A stretch of DNA of 64,000 nucleotides from Croceivirga sp. (GTDB taxonomy: Bacteria > Bacteroidota > Bacteroidia > Flavobacteriales > Flavobacteriaceae), in the NCBI GenBank assembly GCA_028284935.1, contig JANQQQ010000018.1, positions 62,001 to 126,000 on the forward strand. Reading direction: 5' to 3'. Below are positions 53,810-61,783 of the stretch, in pieces (the first letter of the stretch is position 1; the number at the start of each line of letters is the position of its first letter). The notes under the pieces are model-generated. The model did no database searches, had not been told where the DNA came from, and saw only the letters and a program-made list of their open reading frames with translations. A program made the position numbers and the translations under genes.

Positions 53810-55340
53810 TTTTACAGAAAATGATGTTGCCCAATTAGAAAAGAAAGGCATTTCAAAAGAAAAGGTGGCACGCTATATCGAAACCTTCAAGGAAGGAATT
53901 CCATTTGTCAGCTTAATGAAAGCAGCTGTTGTAGATGAAGGCATTACCAAGGTCACAGAGGGGGAAGGAAAGGAATTGATTTCTTTTTTTGAGGATAATA
54001 GTAAAGACCGCAAACTTTTAAAGTTTGTTCCCGCCTCTGGCGCGGCCTCCCGAATGTTCAAGGCCATGTTCAGTTTTACCGAAGCTTATAACCCAAATAC
54101 GGAATCCCTTTCCAATTACATTAAAAGAACCGGTGATACAGCTGTAGAACAGTTTTTCGAGGGGAGGCAAAACTTTCCCTTTTATGACGAAGTCTTGCAA
54201 CGCATTGAAGGAAAACACTCCAATGATGGCGAACTGGCACACGCCTTTATCAATGAAATGTTATCTGAAGAGGGATTGAATTATGGCTTTTACCCAAAAG
54301 GATTATTACCTTTCCATGAATGCAAGCGCGGCTCGGCAACACCCTTTAAGGAACATTTAAAAGAGGCGGCGTTATATGCAAAAACAAATGGTAGGGCCAA
54401 TCTTCACTTTACCATAAGTCCCCAGCACGAAGCCATGTTTAAAGAGGAGGAAGCTATTTCGGTGCCTAGAATCTCCCAAAAAACGGATACGGAGTTTCAT
54501 GTATCCTATTCCTTCCAAAAGACTTCAACGGATACCATAGCCGTGAATACTGATAATACCCCTTTTCGAAATTCGGATGGGTCATTACTGTTTCGGCCAG
54601 GTGGTCATGGGGCTTTGATTGAAAATCTGGACGAGCAGGATGCCGATGTAATTTTTATCAAGAACATTGATAATGTAGTTGTTGACAAGAACTTGGAAGC
54701 GGTGGCCAATAGTAAAAAAATGCTTGCTGGACTTCTATTGAAAGTTCAATCAAAGGCTTTTGAGTATGCCGCAGCGCTGGAAATGGAAGAAATTCATCCT
54801 CAAGTTCTCATGGATATCACCCACTTTTTGGAGAAAGACCTGAACGTAAGATTCCCTGATGAATATGATGCCCTAAGTCTCGAAGAACAATTGGCCATGG
54901 TAAGGGATAAAATCAATAGGCCTATCAGAATTTGTGGAATGGTGAAGAATGAGGGAGAGCCTGGGGGCGGACCCTTTTGGATTTCGGATGCCTTAGGAAA
55001 CGTTTCGCTGCAGATTATTGAATCTGCACAAGTGCAAATGGATGATAAGGAACAGGCGAGCCTATTTAAGAATTCCACCCATTTTAATCCCGTTGACATT
55101 ATTTGTGGGGTAAGGAACCACAAAGGGGAAAAGTACAATTTACTTAACTATGTTGATGAAAAACAAGGCTTTATTACCGGGAAAACACAGGAGGGCAGGG
55201 AATTAAAAGCCTTAGAGCTCCCAGGGTTATGGAATGGGGCCATGGCGTTCTGGAATACCATTTTTGTTGAGGTGCCGTTGGTTACCTTTAACCCGGTAAA
55301 GACGGTGAATGACCTTTTAAAACCTTCCCATCAGGTATGA
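53802..55340 (+). CDS. DUF4301 family protein
   Basis: A 512-residue cytoplasmic protein of Bacteroidota family DUF4301. Distinct segments are LLKFVPASGAASRMFKAMFSF, GLLPFHECKRGSATPFKEHL, NLHFTISPQHEAMF, SLLFRPGGHGALIENL and RICGMVKNEGEPGGGPFWI. Phrases such as GSATP, RPGGHGALI and the sugar-phosphate-like layout resemble nucleotidyltransferases, but function is not established. Overlaps the kinase by eight bases and ends the operon. Confidence 0.9.
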   Translation: MIDFTENDVAQLEKKGISKEKVARYIETFKEGIPFVSLMKAAVVDEGITKVTEGEGKELISFFEDNSKDRKLLKFVPASGAASRMFKAMFSFTEAYNPNTESLSNYIKRTGDTAVEQFFEGRQNFPFYDEVLQRIEGKHSNDGELAHAFINEMLSEEGLNYGFYPKGLLPFHECKRGSATPFKEHLKEAALYAKTNGRANLHFTISPQHEAMFKEEEAISVPRISQKTDTEFHVSYSFQKTSTDTIAVNTDNTPFRNSDGSLLFRPGGHGALIENLDEQDADVIFIKNIDNVVVDKNLEAVANSKKMLAGLLLKVQSKAFEYAAALEMEEIHPQVLMDITHFLEKDLNVRFPDEYDALSLEEQLAMVRDKINRPIRICGMVKNEGEPGGGPFWISDALGNVSLQIIESAQVQMDDKEQASLFKNSTHFNPVDIICGVRNHKGEKYNLLNYVDEKQGFITGKTQEGRELKALELPGLWNGAMAFWNTIFVEVPLVTFNPVKTVNDLLKPSHQV

Positions 55341-55360
55341 TACCAAAGACCAATGAAATA

Positions 55361-55389
55361 AAAGCCACCCCAAGAAGGTGGCTTTTTTT
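55361..55389 (+). terminator. Terminator after DUF4301
   Basis: AAAGCCACC / GGTGGCTTT stem, seven-base loop, seven T's. Confidence 0.9.
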
Positions 55390-55443
55390 ATGGAATGTGA
55401 CTTTTCAAAAAAAGAGGTGTCTTATTTAATAGAGACAACAAAC

Positions 55444-55596
55444 ATGGGAGATATTTTAAAATCGGTGCTATTTGGGATGGTTTTGGTCGTTACCTTAAGT
55501 ATCGCAGCTCCGATTCTAAACAATGATAAAACAGAAGTTGTGGTAGTCCCAGAAGATTTGGAACTACAAACGGAAAAAGATATTCATATTCCGTAG
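55444..55596 (+). CDS. 50-residue membrane or exported peptide
   Basis: MGDILKSVLFGMVLVVTLSIAA is a signal or anchor helix, followed by an acidic tail (VVVVPEDLELQTEKDIHIP). Frame continues upstream to 55378, but that portion runs through the terminator. Homologues unknown to me. Gene prediction rests on the clean signal-like segment only. Confidence 0.5.
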   Translation: MGDILKSVLFGMVLVVTLSIAAPILNNDKTEVVVVPEDLELQTEKDIHIP

Positions 55597-55741
55597 TAGC
55601 CCATGGGCTCACGGATTTTTTGGTTGGTTGATTTGGTTGAAGGGCCGTATCGTATCTACTTTACGGTCCTTTTTTATGAAAGGGAGAAATAAGAAACACC
55701 GTTATGGGTGATGCTATGCTACACTAACCATGCATTATCCC

Positions 55742-55790
55742 AAATCCTTTGAGAAAAGGATGGGAAAGGCTGCTTTGCAGCCTTTTCTTT
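55742..55790 (+). terminator. Tandem hairpins after the 50-residue peptide gene
   Basis: First hairpin ATCCTTT / AAAAGGAT, flanked by CCC / GGG; second AAAGGCTGC / GCAGCCTTT with a TTT loop and a T-rich tail. The second is a standard terminator. The 145 bases between the peptide stop and the hairpins hold no further gene. Confidence 0.75.
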
Positions 55791-55871
55791 TATGATGATA
55801 AAAAAGGTCTAAAAACATCCATTTCAGCTATTACATCGTAAATAGAGGACAATAAGGTAAAAGGAAGAAAG

Positions 55872-56171
55872 ATGAAAAAGTTCGTTCTCTTAATTATACT
55901 ATCAACGATGACCTTAGCCACATCCTCTGCGAATATCCCTGCATTGGAAAAAGTCACTATGGTGGCAGCTGATGAGTACAAACGGGTTGATTCGAGTGAA
56001 CTGACTCCCGCGGTCGTTGAGCAAATATTGAAGGAATACCCAACTTCCAAACTTGGAGCGGTCTACAAGAACAATAAGGGTCAATTCAAACTAGTTATGG
56101 TGTTGCAAAGTGGTTCAAGACGTACCGTATACATTGACCAATATGGACGATGGTTCACCCCAAAACGTTAG
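55872..56171 (+). CDS. Small secreted protein, unknown function
   Basis: A 99-residue exported protein: signal MKKFVLLIILSTMTLATSSA, then ELTPAVVEQILKEYPTSKLGAVYKNNKGQFKLVMVL and SRRTVYIDQYGRWFTPKR. The helix followed by three or so strands recalls PepSY-like / BLIP-like secreted proteins common in Bacteroidota. Located just upstream of the thiamine riboswitch. Confidence 0.75.
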   Translation: MKKFVLLIILSTMTLATSSANIPALEKVTMVAADEYKRVDSSELTPAVVEQILKEYPTSKLGAVYKNNKGQFKLVMVLQSGSRRTVYIDQYGRWFTPKR

Positions 56172-56244
56172 GCAAACCCTCATCCAGTACCACCCGACCC
56201 CTTTCTTTTTAGAATTCTTCTTTTAGCAATAAGAAAAACAGTAG

Positions 56245-56252
56245 TACATTTG
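56245..56252 (+). promoter_or_regulatory. Promoter of the thiamine receptor operon
   Basis: TACATTTG matches TAnnTTTG with a TTTA at 56222-56225 at the -33 distance. Transcription would start right before the TPP aptamer. Confidence 0.7.
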
Positions 56253-56258
56253 CAACCA

Positions 56259-56339
56259 TCTCAAAGGGGTGCTTCCCAATTAGGAGGCTGAGATTATACC
56301 CATTGAACCTGGGCGGATAATGCTGCCAAGGGACCGAGC
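56259..56339 (+). ncRNA. TPP riboswitch (THI element)
   Basis: The conserved aptamer parts appear in order: AAGGGGTGCTTC near the 5' end, GGCTGAGATTATACCC, TTGAACCTGG, GCGGATAATGC and the 3' AAGGGA, with CTC (56260-56262) pairing GAG (56336-56338) to close stem P1. This matches the Rfam THI-box consensus as I know it. It senses thiamine pyrophosphate and turns off the genes that follow. Confidence 0.93.
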
Positions 56340-56345
56340 GTAAGG

Positions 56346-56367
56346 AAAATGTCCGGCGGACATTTTT
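56346..56367 (+). terminator. Hairpin after the TPP aptamer, likely expression platform
   Basis: AAAATGTCC / GGACATTTT, nine pairs with a GGC loop, ending in a run of five T's, starts eight bases after the aptamer. It would act as a transcription terminator when TPP is bound. A perfect palindrome GCCAGTGCACTGGC follows at 56380-56393. I did not find the competing antiterminator by eye. Confidence 0.65.
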
Positions 56368-56476
56368 AGAGGGGAGTTAGCCAGTGCACTGGCAAATTAG
56401 TCTCAATTTGGGTCGCTCAAATAAATCAAGTATAACCAGAATAATAGCCCCTTTTATTCGTAAAACGTATTTACGG

Positions 56477-58645
56477 ATGAAACTATCTATGTTCGCAACA
56501 ATGGCATTGTGCAGCCTGGCGATGGCATCGCTGAAAGCACAAAATCAACAACAGGACTCAACCCAAGGGAAAAAAATTGATTTGGATGAAGTGGTCGTAT
56601 CCGCTTCACGCGCCAATGATAAAATTCCAGTCACCTATGCCCAATTGGAAAAAGAGGAAATTCAACGGATCAATCTTGGGCAAGACATCCCTGTACTATT
56701 GAATTTTTTACCTTCCGTGGTAGCTACTTCTTTTGATGGAACAGGGGTAGGCCCCACGGATTACAGGATTCGAGGAGCTGATAACTCTAGGATTAATGTA
56801 ACAATTAATGGAATACCCTATAATGATGCAGATAGTCAGACTACTTTTTTTGTCAACCTGCAGGACTTTGCATCTTCTGTGGAAAACATTCAAGTACAAC
56901 GGGGTGTTGGAACATCAACCAATGGGGCGGGAGCCTTTGGGGCAAGCCTTAATATTTTGACGGACCATGTCAACGAAGAAGCTTTTGGACAGCTATCAAG
57001 TAGTGTTGGGAGTTTTGGAACATTTAAAAACACGGTGCGTTTTGGTACGGGTTTACTTGGAGACCATTTTGCATTTTCTGGGCGACTGTCCAAAATAGAT
57101 TCCGACGGATATGTAGATCGGGCCTTTTCCGATTTGCGTTCCTACTTTTTGGATGGGGTGTATAAGGATGAAAACACCCAGATAAAGGCCGTAATCTTTG
57201 GGGGGGAAGAAATTACAGGACTTTCCTTTGCTGGGCGGAATGCCGAAGGACTGGAAGCGGACAGGACATTTAACAATGATGGTCTTTTTTTGGATGGGGA
57301 TGGGAACACACAGTTCTACGACAGGCAGACGGACAATTATAAGCAAGACCATTTTCAGTTGCATATTACCCAACAATTCGATGAAAATTGGACAGGGAAC
57401 CTATCCTTGCACTATACCAACAGTCGAGGGTTTTTTGAACAGTATTTGGAATCGGATCCCAGTTTTTCCAATCCTGATTTGACTTTTTATGGATTACCTA
57501 CCTTCGAGTCCGGTGGGGAAACCATTGATAGAACCGATCTCACCACAAGAAGACATCTCAACAGTGACTTCTACGGAACCGTGTTCAGCGTACTCTATCG
57601 AGGGGATAAGTTGAACGCCACTTTTGGAGGTGCATGGAACAGGTATGATGGGGAGCAGTTTGGGGAGGTAACCGCTGTGGAGTTTGGACAGCTGCCTTCC
57701 TTTCCGTTTCGATTTTATGACAATGGAACCGATAAAAGGGATTTTAATGCCTATGCCAAGGCCTCTTTGCAATTGAACGAACAATTTTCACTCTTCGGAG
57801 ATCTTCAGGTACGAACCATAAACTATGAAGCTGCTGGCAGCTATTTTACTTTTGATGGTATTGCCAACCTGGATGTTGACGAGCAATATACCTTTTTCAA
57901 TCCCAAGGCTGGAATAACGTACCGACCTAACAATAAGAACAGTATTTATTTGTCCTATGCGAGGGCCAATCGTGAGCCTGCTAGGGTCGATTTTGAAACC
58001 GGTTCCCCGGAATCTGAGAGCGTCAATGATTTTGAATTGGGATGGCGCTACGTTTCACAGCACTTTCAACTGAATACCAATGTCTATTACCTGGATTTCG
58101 AAAATCAGTTGGTATTGACAGGGGAATTGGATAACGTAGGTTTTCCAATACGGACCAACAGTGGGCAAAGCTATCGTTTGGGACTCGAAGTGGATGTCAA
58201 CGTTCAATGGAACAAATGGAGCATTCGACCCAATATTGCATTGAGCTCCAATAAGAATATTGACTTTTTGGTGGAAGATGGAAATGGAGGTTTTACCAAT
58301 CTAGGGAATACCAATATTTCCTTTTCACCGGATTTTGTTGCGGGCAATGTGCTCACCTACAGTATTTCCGATACGTTTAGGGCCAGTTTGTTCTCAAAAT
58401 ATGTAGGGGAGCAATTTATGACCAATGAAGACAGCAATCCACTGGAAAGCTATTTTGTTAATGATGTCAATCTGCAATATTCCATTCCCGGAATTGCCAT
58501 CCTAAAATCATTGGTTTTGACGGCTCAAATCAACAATATTTTTAATGCGGAATACGAAAATAATGGGTATGTGTTCTTTGAGGAATCCTTTTTCTATCCT
58601 CAGGCAGGGACTAACTTCTTGGTAGGGGCCACCTTAAATTTTTAG
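56477..58645 (+). CDS. TonB-dependent receptor for thiamine or a thiamine precursor
   Basis: A 722-residue receptor without the regulatory-like domain. Signal MKLSMFATMALCSLAMASLKA, TonB box region KIDLDEVVVSAS, plug with LPSVVATSFDGTGVGPTDYRIRGADNSRINVTINGIPYND and IQVQRGVGTSTNGAGAFGASLNI, and a barrel ending in LNF. I choose the ATG at 56477; the frame opens at a GTG at 56384 inside leader structure. Control by the TPP riboswitch assigns it to uptake of thiamine, TPP or the pyrimidine part. The ThiY-like gene starts 3 bases after its stop. Confidence 0.93.
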   Translation: MKLSMFATMALCSLAMASLKAQNQQQDSTQGKKIDLDEVVVSASRANDKIPVTYAQLEKEEIQRINLGQDIPVLLNFLPSVVATSFDGTGVGPTDYRIRGADNSRINVTINGIPYNDADSQTTFFVNLQDFASSVENIQVQRGVGTSTNGAGAFGASLNILTDHVNEEAFGQLSSSVGSFGTFKNTVRFGTGLLGDHFAFSGRLSKIDSDGYVDRAFSDLRSYFLDGVYKDENTQIKAVIFGGEEITGLSFAGRNAEGLEADRTFNNDGLFLDGDGNTQFYDRQTDNYKQDHFQLHITQQFDENWTGNLSLHYTNSRGFFEQYLESDPSFSNPDLTFYGLPTFESGGETIDRTDLTTRRHLNSDFYGTVFSVLYRGDKLNATFGGAWNRYDGEQFGEVTAVEFGQLPSFPFRFYDNGTDKRDFNAYAKASLQLNEQFSLFGDLQVRTINYEAAGSYFTFDGIANLDVDEQYTFFNPKAGITYRPNNKNSIYLSYARANREPARVDFETGSPESESVNDFELGWRYVSQHFQLNTNVYYLDFENQLVLTGELDNVGFPIRTNSGQSYRLGLEVDVNVQWNKWSIRPNIALSSNKNIDFLVEDGNGGFTNLGNTNISFSPDFVAGNVLTYSISDTFRASLFSKYVGEQFMTNEDSNPLESYFVNDVNLQYSIPGIAILKSLVLTAQINNIFNAEYENNGYVFFEESFFYPQAGTNFLVGATLNF

Positions 58646-58648
58646 CAT

Positions 58649-59557
58649 ATGAAGACTTTGAAATTAGCTTTGGATTGGACACCAAATACCAATCATATTG
58701 GTTTTTTTGTAGCCCAGGAACTGGGATTTTATGAGGAGTTGGGACTAAAAGTTGTCCTCTTGAATCCGGAAGATGATAATTATACGCTTACTCCCGCAAA
58801 GAAGGTAGAAATGGGAGTAGCCTATATGGCGCTGTGTCCGTTGGAAAGCATCATTAGTTATCAAACCAAACAGCAACCCTTTAACGCAGTGGCTATTGCC
58901 ACATTGTTTCAGGAAGATTTGAGTGAGATCGTGGTGCTGGATGATAGTCCAATTCAACGGCCTAAAGAATTGGATGGTCACTCTTATGCGTCGTACAAAG
59001 CAAGGTATGAAGATGAAATCGTCCGTCAGATGATTGTCAATGATGGCGGAAAAGGCGACATAGAATTGGTATATCCCGACAAGTTGGGAATTTGGGAGAC
59101 CCTTTTGAGCAAAAAATATGATGCCACTTGGATTTTCTCCAACTGGGAAGGTGTTCAGGCAAGAGGTAAGGGGATAAAACTAAGAGGCTTTCGCCTGGCC
59201 GATTATGACATTCCCTATGGATATTCCCCAGTGATTATGGCATCAAAAAAGAAGGTGGATTATGCCCCATCCATATACAGAGCATTTGTTGAGGCTACAA
59301 AGCAGGGATTTCTATATGCTAAACATCAACCCGAAGAAGCTGTTGCTATCCTTCAGCCACATGTTGCTAAACAGGATAGGGATATTGATTTATTGACCAG
59401 TCAATTGGAAACCATCCCGGCATACGGGGAAGATAGGAATTGGGGTAGGATTGAATCCGACCGCGTGGAACAGTTTTTAAACTGGTTAAAAGCCGTGGGA
59501 TTGGAGACCACCCCTCTATCTTGGGAGCATCTAATCTATTCAGGGATTGATTTTTAG
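58649..59557 (+). CDS. ThiY/NMT1-like pyrimidine-binding protein without a signal peptide
   Basis: A 302-residue protein of the NMT1/THI5-like (periplasmic binding protein) family: MKTLKLALDWTPNTNHIGFFVAQELGFYEELGL is the typical N-terminus, followed by GVAYMALCPLESIISYQ, YDATWIFSNWEGVQARGKGI and RLADYDIPYGYSP. The mature domain begins at residue 1: no signal peptide or lipobox, unlike ThiY. The CCCFC motif of fungal Thi5 is absent, and at the places of its Lys62 and His66 I read Ala and Leu. No ABC permease or ATPase is adjacent. It is coupled to the receptor and under the same TPP switch, so a role in pyrimidine handling is likely. Confidence 0.88.
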   Translation: MKTLKLALDWTPNTNHIGFFVAQELGFYEELGLKVVLLNPEDDNYTLTPAKKVEMGVAYMALCPLESIISYQTKQQPFNAVAIATLFQEDLSEIVVLDDSPIQRPKELDGHSYASYKARYEDEIVRQMIVNDGGKGDIELVYPDKLGIWETLLSKKYDATWIFSNWEGVQARGKGIKLRGFRLADYDIPYGYSPVIMASKKKVDYAPSIYRAFVEATKQGFLYAKHQPEEAVAILQPHVAKQDRDIDLLTSQLETIPAYGEDRNWGRIESDRVEQFLNWLKAVGLETTPLSWEHLIYSGIDF

Positions 59558-59652
59558 TCCTTCAATGGTCTCAAGACCTGGAATTGATGGATGGGCCATA
59601 CAATTGGTCTAGTTCCCTCAGTTAATTCCCGTAGTGAAGGGTGTTTTCTTTT

Positions 59653-59660
59653 TACTTTTG
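59653..59660 (+). promoter_or_regulatory. Promoter -7 element for the Gfo/Idh/MocA gene
   Basis: TACTTTTG followed by GC, 13 bases before the ATG at 59674; short leader. Confidence 0.5.
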
Positions 59661-59673
59661 GCAAAAGTCGATC

Positions 59674-60669
59674 ATGGAGAGCGAACCTTTCTTTCGTAAA
59701 AGAACAATCCGCTGGGGGATTATTGGTTGTGGGAATGTTACCGAGATTAAAAGTGGTCCTCCCTATCAAAGGACCAAGGACTTTGAGCTCGCGATGGTCA
59801 TGCGCAGGGATGCGGAAAAAGCAGAGGATTATGCAAATCGGCATAGTGTGCCCAATTGGACCACAAACCCTTTAGAGGTTATTGATAACCCTGAAATTGA
59901 TGCAATCTATATTGCTACCCCTCCAGACACCCATAAGCTCTATGGTTTGCAAGTGGCGGAAGCGGGAAAACCCTGCTGTATTGAAAAGCCCATGGCCCCT
60001 TGCCATGCCGATAGTCTTGAGATCTATAATGCCTTTGATCAAAGGAAAATCCCTTTGTTTATTGCCTACTATCGCCGATCCTTGCCAAGATTCAACAGGG
60101 TGAAGCAATGGCTCGATGAAGGACGTATTGGAAAAGTGCGCCACATTCATTGGGTGAAGACCCGAACCTCAAGTCCATTGGACAAAAGTGGGGATTATAA
60201 TTGGCGCACCGATGCCAACGTTGCTCTAGGCGGTTATTTTGATGATTTGGCCAGTCATGGCCTCAACCTATTTACCTATCTATTGGGTGATATCGTTGAA
60301 GCTTCGGGTATTGCCAGCAATCAGCAGGGATTGTATTCTGCCTATGATACGATTTCTGGAAGCTGGAAGCATAAAAACGGCATTACGGGTTCAGGTGCTT
60401 GGAATTTTGGTAGCTACCAACCCATTGATAAAGTCGAAATTTTAGGTGCAAGAGGTGAAATTCATTTCTCGGTTTTGGATGAATCACCTTTGCAATTGAT
60501 TTCTGATATGGGAAATCAATCTGAATTTATCGAACACCCGGAGCACCTGCATCAATACCACGTGGAGAACATCCGAAAGCACCTATTCGGTAAAGGCGAA
60601 CATCCATCACAAGGGGGTTCTGGGCTGCATACCAGTTGGGTGATGGATAAAATTTTAGGTGTGATGTAG
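59674..60669 (+). CDS. Gfo/Idh/MocA-family oxidoreductase
   Basis: A 331-residue NAD(P)-dependent dehydrogenase. Rossmann start IRWGIIGCGNVTEIKSGP, IDAIYIATPPDTHKLYGL, the catalytic-type EKPMAP motif, then the alpha/beta C-terminal domain with GGYFDDLASHGLNLFTYLLGDI carrying the conserved D-x-x-x-H. Substrates in this family are sugars or inositols; which here is unknown. It probably has its own promoter, so may not belong to the thiamine operon. Confidence 0.92.
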   Translation: MESEPFFRKRTIRWGIIGCGNVTEIKSGPPYQRTKDFELAMVMRRDAEKAEDYANRHSVPNWTTNPLEVIDNPEIDAIYIATPPDTHKLYGLQVAEAGKPCCIEKPMAPCHADSLEIYNAFDQRKIPLFIAYYRRSLPRFNRVKQWLDEGRIGKVRHIHWVKTRTSSPLDKSGDYNWRTDANVALGGYFDDLASHGLNLFTYLLGDIVEASGIASNQQGLYSAYDTISGSWKHKNGITGSGAWNFGSYQPIDKVEILGARGEIHFSVLDESPLQLISDMGNQSEFIEHPEHLHQYHVENIRKHLFGKGEHPSQGGSGLHTSWVMDKILGVM

Positions 60670-60672
60670 TTT

Positions 60673-61113
60673 CTAATTGGAAATAATCACGGAATTACCG
60701 GCCAAAACTGCCCGGTAGGGCTGAAGATTAAAAAACCGACCACCATCCTCAGGAGGGTTGAGCAATTGCCCAAAAAAGAGGTTGTACTCAAAATCGTCAC
60801 AGGGGCAGCGTACATTTTGCCCCTCCAATATCATGGTAGAACAAGTATTGGGTGCATGGTTGGGACAGTTGGCTTCCCAAGCAACAAATTGATTGTCCGG
60901 TCCGGTTCTCATCACAAAAACCCCTCGAATGCCGACCCCATCGTTTGGAACATAAATAGGGTTCCCAATGTTATTTAAATCCGTATATAAAGGAAGGTTG
61001 AGATTGAGGTCGAACCTAAAATTAACGTCGGGCAAGAACGGATTTCTATTGGGACCATCACTTTCACAGGAAAACAGTAACGTCATGAAAATCAGTAAGA
61101 AAAGCTTTTTCAT
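60673..61113 (-). CDS. Rieske-like lipoprotein with degenerate cluster motif
   Basis: A 146-residue lipoprotein (MKKLFLLIFMTLLFSC). The last 70 residues follow the Rieske fold: VAWEANCPNHAPNTC, GQNVRCPCDDFEYNLFFG, LQPYRAVLAGNSVII. In a working Rieske site the boxes are C-x-H and C-x2-H; here box 1 is Cys83-Pro-Asn-His86 and box 2 is Cys103-Pro-Cys105-Asp106, so at least one His ligand is lost. Cluster binding is doubtful. Similar lipoproteins recur in Flavobacteriaceae. Convergent with the oxidoreductase gene. Confidence 0.82.
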   Translation of the reverse strand: MKKLFLLIFMTLLFSCESDGPNRNPFLPDVNFRFDLNLNLPLYTDLNNIGNPIYVPNDGVGIRGVFVMRTGPDNQFVAWEANCPNHAPNTCSTMILEGQNVRCPCDDFEYNLFFGQLLNPPEDGGRFFNLQPYRAVLAGNSVIISN

Positions 61114-61149
61114 GGGGCTTATTTTGGATAAAAATCACTAAATTTTATG

Positions 61150-61157
61150 TATCTTTG
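61150..61157 (+). promoter_or_regulatory. Promoter -7 element for greA
   Basis: TATCTTTG followed by CG, a full TAnnTTTG match, about 125 bases before the greA ATG. Confidence 0.65.
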
Positions 61158-61161
61158 CGTT

Positions 61162-61265
61162 AAATCCTCGCTAAAAGCTGTGCAAGCACGGTCAAAGCAG
61201 AGGATTTTTCAATTAAATAAAGCGAATTCGTTGGGAGAATAATCATTTTCCCCAGCGTCTTTTTG
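61162..61265 (+). promoter_or_regulatory. Structured greA leader with two terminator-like hairpins
   Basis: Hairpin 1: AAATCCTC (61162-61169) pairs with GAGGATTT (61200-61207), enclosing a smaller GTGC/GCAC stem, followed by T's. Hairpin 2: 61229-61239 pairs with 61246-61257 (CGTTGGG / CCCAGCG core, with G-T pairs), followed by TCTTTTTG. Both have the stem-plus-T-run form of intrinsic terminators and precede the greA start at 61283. Confidence 0.5.
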
Positions 61266-61282
61266 TATTAAACGGAAGCGTC

Positions 61283-61759
61283 ATGTCTAAAATTTCATAC
61301 TATACCGAAGAAGGATTAAAAAAACTAAAAGAAGAATTAGATCACCTTAGGGATGTGGAACGCCCAAAAGCTTCCCAGGCCATTGCCGAAGCTAGGGATA
61401 AAGGGGATTTATCCGAGAATGCGGAATACGATGCTGCCAAAGAAGCGCAAGGTCTTTTGGAAATGAAGATTGCCAAAATGGAGGAGATCGTGGCCAATGC
61501 TAGAATCATTGATGAATCCCAATTGGATACCTCCAAGGCCTTGGTCCTGTCCACCGTTAAAATTCGTAACCAAGCTAATAAGATGGAAATGAAGTATACC
61601 TTGGTGGCCGAGAGTGAAGCCGATTTAAAAGCAGGAAAAATTTCCGTCACCTCGCCCATAGGAAAGGGACTTTTGGGTAAATCCGTAGGTGATATCGCAG
61701 AGGTTCAAGTCCCCAATGGTACTTTAAAGTTTGAGATTTTAGAAATAACAAGGGAGTAA
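61283..61759 (+). CDS. greA: Transcription elongation factor GreA
   Basis: A 158-residue factor that makes RNA polymerase cleave backtracked RNA. The N-terminal coiled coil has the tip residues in AIAEARDKGDLSENAEYDAAKEAQGLLE (the D-x-x-E-N-x-E-Y motif), and the C-terminal FKBP-like domain has TSPIGKGLLGKSVGDIAEVQVPNG. Full length. Preceded by a structured leader and followed by a strong terminator. Confidence 0.97.
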   Translation: MSKISYYTEEGLKKLKEELDHLRDVERPKASQAIAEARDKGDLSENAEYDAAKEAQGLLEMKIAKMEEIVANARIIDESQLDTSKALVLSTVKIRNQANKMEMKYTLVAESEADLKAGKISVTSPIGKGLLGKSVGDIAEVQVPNGTLKFEILEITRE

Positions 61760-61783
61760 ATACCCAGGGAAAAGTTTTATTTT

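Noticed and set aside
56384-56476. Extended N-terminus of the thiamine receptor from a GTG
   Set aside because: It would begin inside leader structure and place 31 residues before a perfect signal peptide at 56477.
58649-59557. Thi5-type HMP-P synthase
   Set aside because: CCCFC motif missing and the active-site Lys/His positions read as Ala/Leu in my hand alignment, so I call it ThiY/NMT1-like only.
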